A stretch of DNA of 64,000 bases, taken from positions 62,001 to 126,000 of the forward strand of contig NZ_QBKG01000006.1 in the NCBI RefSeq assembly GCF_003054025.1, in the 5' to 3' direction. The notes under the pieces were generated by a model. The model saw nothing but the letters and a program-made list of their open reading frames with translations. It was not told the origin of the DNA and searched no databases. Shown piece after piece: positions 62,495 through 64,000 of this stretch. A program made the position numbers and the translations under genes. The DNA comes from Capnocytophaga leadbetteri. Its GTDB lineage: Bacteria > Bacteroidota > Bacteroidia > Flavobacteriales > Flavobacteriaceae. Position 1 is the stretch's first letter; each line of letters starts with the position of its first letter.

Positions 62495-62532
62495 AAAGTC
62501 AGCTATTAGCTTTACACTAATAGCTGACTTTT
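62494..62532 (-). terminator. Intrinsic terminator after the OmpA-like gene
   Basis: A 16-bp stem, arms 62494-62509 and 62517-62532 (core AGTCAGCTATTAG), with a T tract on the minus strand. Confidence 0.88.
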
Positions 62533-62563
62533 AATATTATTTGCTAATTATCAAATTTATTAA

Positions 62564-63436
62564 TTATTTCCCTTTTCCTCCGATAGCAGGATCTTTCATA
62601 CCCTCTTCTATCATAGTGTAGAACTGGTCGAGCTTAGGTAATACTACTATGCGAGTACGGCGATTTTGAGCACGACCTTCGGCAGTAGTGTTAGAAGCTA
62701 CAGGCACATAGTAGCTGCGCCCAGCAGCGGTCATACGCTCAGGTGCAATACCAAAATCATTTTGTAGCACTCGTACTATTTCGGTAGCACGCATTACGCT
62801 TAAATCCCAGTTATCGCGTATACAGTCTTTCTTAATTCTCACATCATCAGTGTGTCCTTCTACCATAAACTCGAAGTCTGGCTTGTTTTTCACTACCTTA
62901 GCTACTTTTTCAAGTACACTTTTGGCATTTTTAGAGATAGTATAGCTGCCGCTGCTAAACAACATCTTGTCTGATATATTGATAAATACTACCCCTTTTT
63001 CTACTTTTATATCTACATCTTGGTCGTCAAGATTGCCTAATACCCCTTTTAGACTTTGTACTAAAGCTAGGTTTACAGAGTCGCGACGAGTAACAGCATC
63101 GCGTAGGTTTTTGATAGTAAGGTCTTTCTCGCGTAGGCTTTCTAATGATTTTTCAAGGTTTTCAGCTCCTTTTTGGGTCAGGGTAGTAAGATTGCCCATA
63201 TTGTGTATGAGCTGCTGATTGTTCTCTTTTAGTAGCTCATTTTGATTTTTTAGACTTTCTGCTTTGTAAGTCAGTTTGTTCTTTTCATCTAAACACATAT
63301 TCAACTTCACAGTTGCACTGTTTAGCAAATCTTCTGTTTGTTTGTTTCTCGCCTCCAACTCAGCATATTTTTTCTTAGACACACATCCTGTGGTCAGTAG
63401 TGCCAATCCTGCAATGGCAATAAATAATTTCTTCAT
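62564..63436 (-). CDS. OmpA-family lipoprotein
   Basis: A 290-residue cell-envelope lipoprotein. Lipobox LTTGC gives Cys18; a long coiled coil (about 20-120) follows; the C-terminal OmpA-like peptidoglycan-binding domain (about 150-275) has FMVEGHTDDVRIKK and NWDLSVMRATEIVRVL, with the Asp and Arg that bind diaminopimelate. It is likely to anchor the outer membrane to the cell wall. It ends at a strong terminator. Confidence 0.92.
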   Translation of the reverse strand: MKKLFIAIAGLALLTTGCVSKKKYAELEARNKQTEDLLNSATVKLNMCLDEKNKLTYKAESLKNQNELLKENNQQLIHNMGNLTTLTQKGAENLEKSLESLREKDLTIKNLRDAVTRRDSVNLALVQSLKGVLGNLDDQDVDIKVEKGVVFINISDKMLFSSGSYTISKNAKSVLEKVAKVVKNKPDFEFMVEGHTDDVRIKKDCIRDNWDLSVMRATEIVRVLQNDFGIAPERMTAAGRSYYVPVASNTTAEGRAQNRRTRIVVLPKLDQFYTMIEEGMKDPAIGGKGK

Positions 63437-63498
63437 ATTGTTCTGTTTTTTTATATATTCTCGTTAGTTAAGTGTTGCAATAAAAATGCCAACCTTGT

Positions 63499-64000
63499 CT
63501 ATTTTTCTTTTTTAAGGGAGTTTTGGACTGGTAGCGACTCAGTCTTCTGAGTACTTTTGCTTAGGGCATTTTCTGCTTCATCTATCTCCTCAGGTGTCTT
63601 CATTCCCTTTATTTCTTTAGGTTTTAGCTGTTTTTCCTCTTCACTAAAAATAGCCTCTTTAGTAGGGATACGCTCGTCGCCACGCCATACAAACTCTTTA
63701 AACTTACGATCATTGATATGCAACTTATCTTCTGGATACAAATTGCCCGAAGGCTGTGTAATGAACACGGTTTGCAGTATCTGTTGGTCTTTATCTAAAT
63801 ACAACTTAATATGGCTGCAACTCAGTTTGTTGATTCCGATGAGCTCTTTGGTGTCGTTATACACATAATAGATAGACTCAGTATTCTGTAGGAAATCAAT
63901 CTGGCGCAGAGCATTGTTTTTAAACTTGCCATATAAAAACTTGCCTTTCACTTGGTTATAACCTGTGCCTAAGGTATCTTTCTCTATTACTAAAGCATTC
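63499..64000 (-). CDS. OstA-like organic solvent tolerance/LPS-export protein (partial, 5' end outside window)
   Basis: The frame is open to the right edge, so only the C-terminal 166 residues or so are visible. They show beta-rich repeats (GKFKNNALRQIDFLQNTESIYYVY, CSHIKLYLDKDQQILQTVF) and a basic Lys/Glu tail, as in the Bacteroidota OstA/LptD-related proteins involved in lipopolysaccharide transport. The GTG at 63951 is an internal codon. The family assignment is tentative because the diagnostic N-terminus is missing. Confidence 0.6.
   Translation of the reverse strand, partial: NALVIEKDTLGTGYNQVKGKFLYGKFKNNALRQIDFLQNTESIYYVYNDTKELIGINKLSCSHIKLYLDKDQQILQTVFITQPSGNLYPEDKLHINDRKFKEFVWRGDERIPTKEAIFSEEEKQLKPKEIKGMKTPEEIDEAENALSKSTQKTESLPVQNSLKKEK

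Overview
The window looks like a piece of chromosome from a low-to-moderate-GC member of the Bacteroidota, family Flavobacteriaceae, most likely Capnocytophaga or a close relative (genus is inference). Directly visible support: many promoters of the Bacteroidota form TTG-N18-20-TAnnTTTG; a SusC/SusD pair; TonB receptors with N-terminal carboxypeptidase-like domains; a type IX secretion (T9SS) type B C-terminal domain protein followed by a PorP/SprF partner; DUF4290 and DUF4249 proteins; a long-form MraY; and a meso-diaminopimelate MurE. No rRNA, insertion sequence or CRISPR was seen. One tRNA (Arg, anticodon ACG) is present.

Layout. 1-5.3 kb (+): end of a heavy-metal-type RND efflux system (TolC-like partial, CusB-like adaptor), then a two-gene osmoprotectant-type ABC importer with a fused permease/binding protein, then an MDR reductase. 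5.3-6.1 kb: an AT-rich unknown gene. 6.2-10.8 kb (+): BASS-family transporter, DUF493, DUF4290, MurA and a MalY/PatB-type C-S lyase. 10.9-17 kb (-): a tight six-gene run (GNAT, hydroxyacid dehydrogenase, SerC, hybrid histidine kinase, nucleoside phosphorylase, small conserved protein). 17-27 kb: alpha/beta hydrolase, isolated MraY, thioesterase, PaaK-like ligase, DUF3857/transglutaminase protein, vWA lipoprotein, ferredoxin, SanA-like protein, sigma-54 regulator. 27-33.6 kb (-): ferritin, epimerase, LpxK, thioredoxin; then an ABC ATPase with two paralogous membrane proteins. 33.7-39.6 kb: SusD/SusC with a divergent WYL regulator. 39.7-42.9 kb: a frameshifted unknown gene and a degenerate FtsK-like protein. 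43-47.8 kb (-): a partial division/cell-wall cluster rsmH-ftsL-ftsI-murE. 48-54 kb: IlvE, a decayed toxin/antitoxin pair, MnmD, MenC, TsaE and an Abi_2 gene split by a 915-bp insert. 54-64 kb: outer membrane protein, AroB, a T9SS metalloprotease with SprF, DUF4249 plus TonB receptor, an OmpA lipoprotein and a partial OstA-like protein.

The most notable items are: an FtsK-like protein in which both the Walker A and Walker B sites are lost (41.1-42.8 kb); the Abi_2 gene interrupted between 8-bp direct repeats, where removing 915 bp restores the frame exactly; a 438-codon gene broken by one base in a run of five A; a 39-residue remnant of a Txe/YoeB toxin; MurA with Asp in place of the fosfomycin-reactive Cys; two families of tandem intergenic repeats with exact 8-bp and 11-bp periods; and a compact promoter-hairpin-terminator unit upstream of tsaE that could be a small RNA or an attenuator. 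Several terminators share their T-run or loop with the -33 box of the next promoter.
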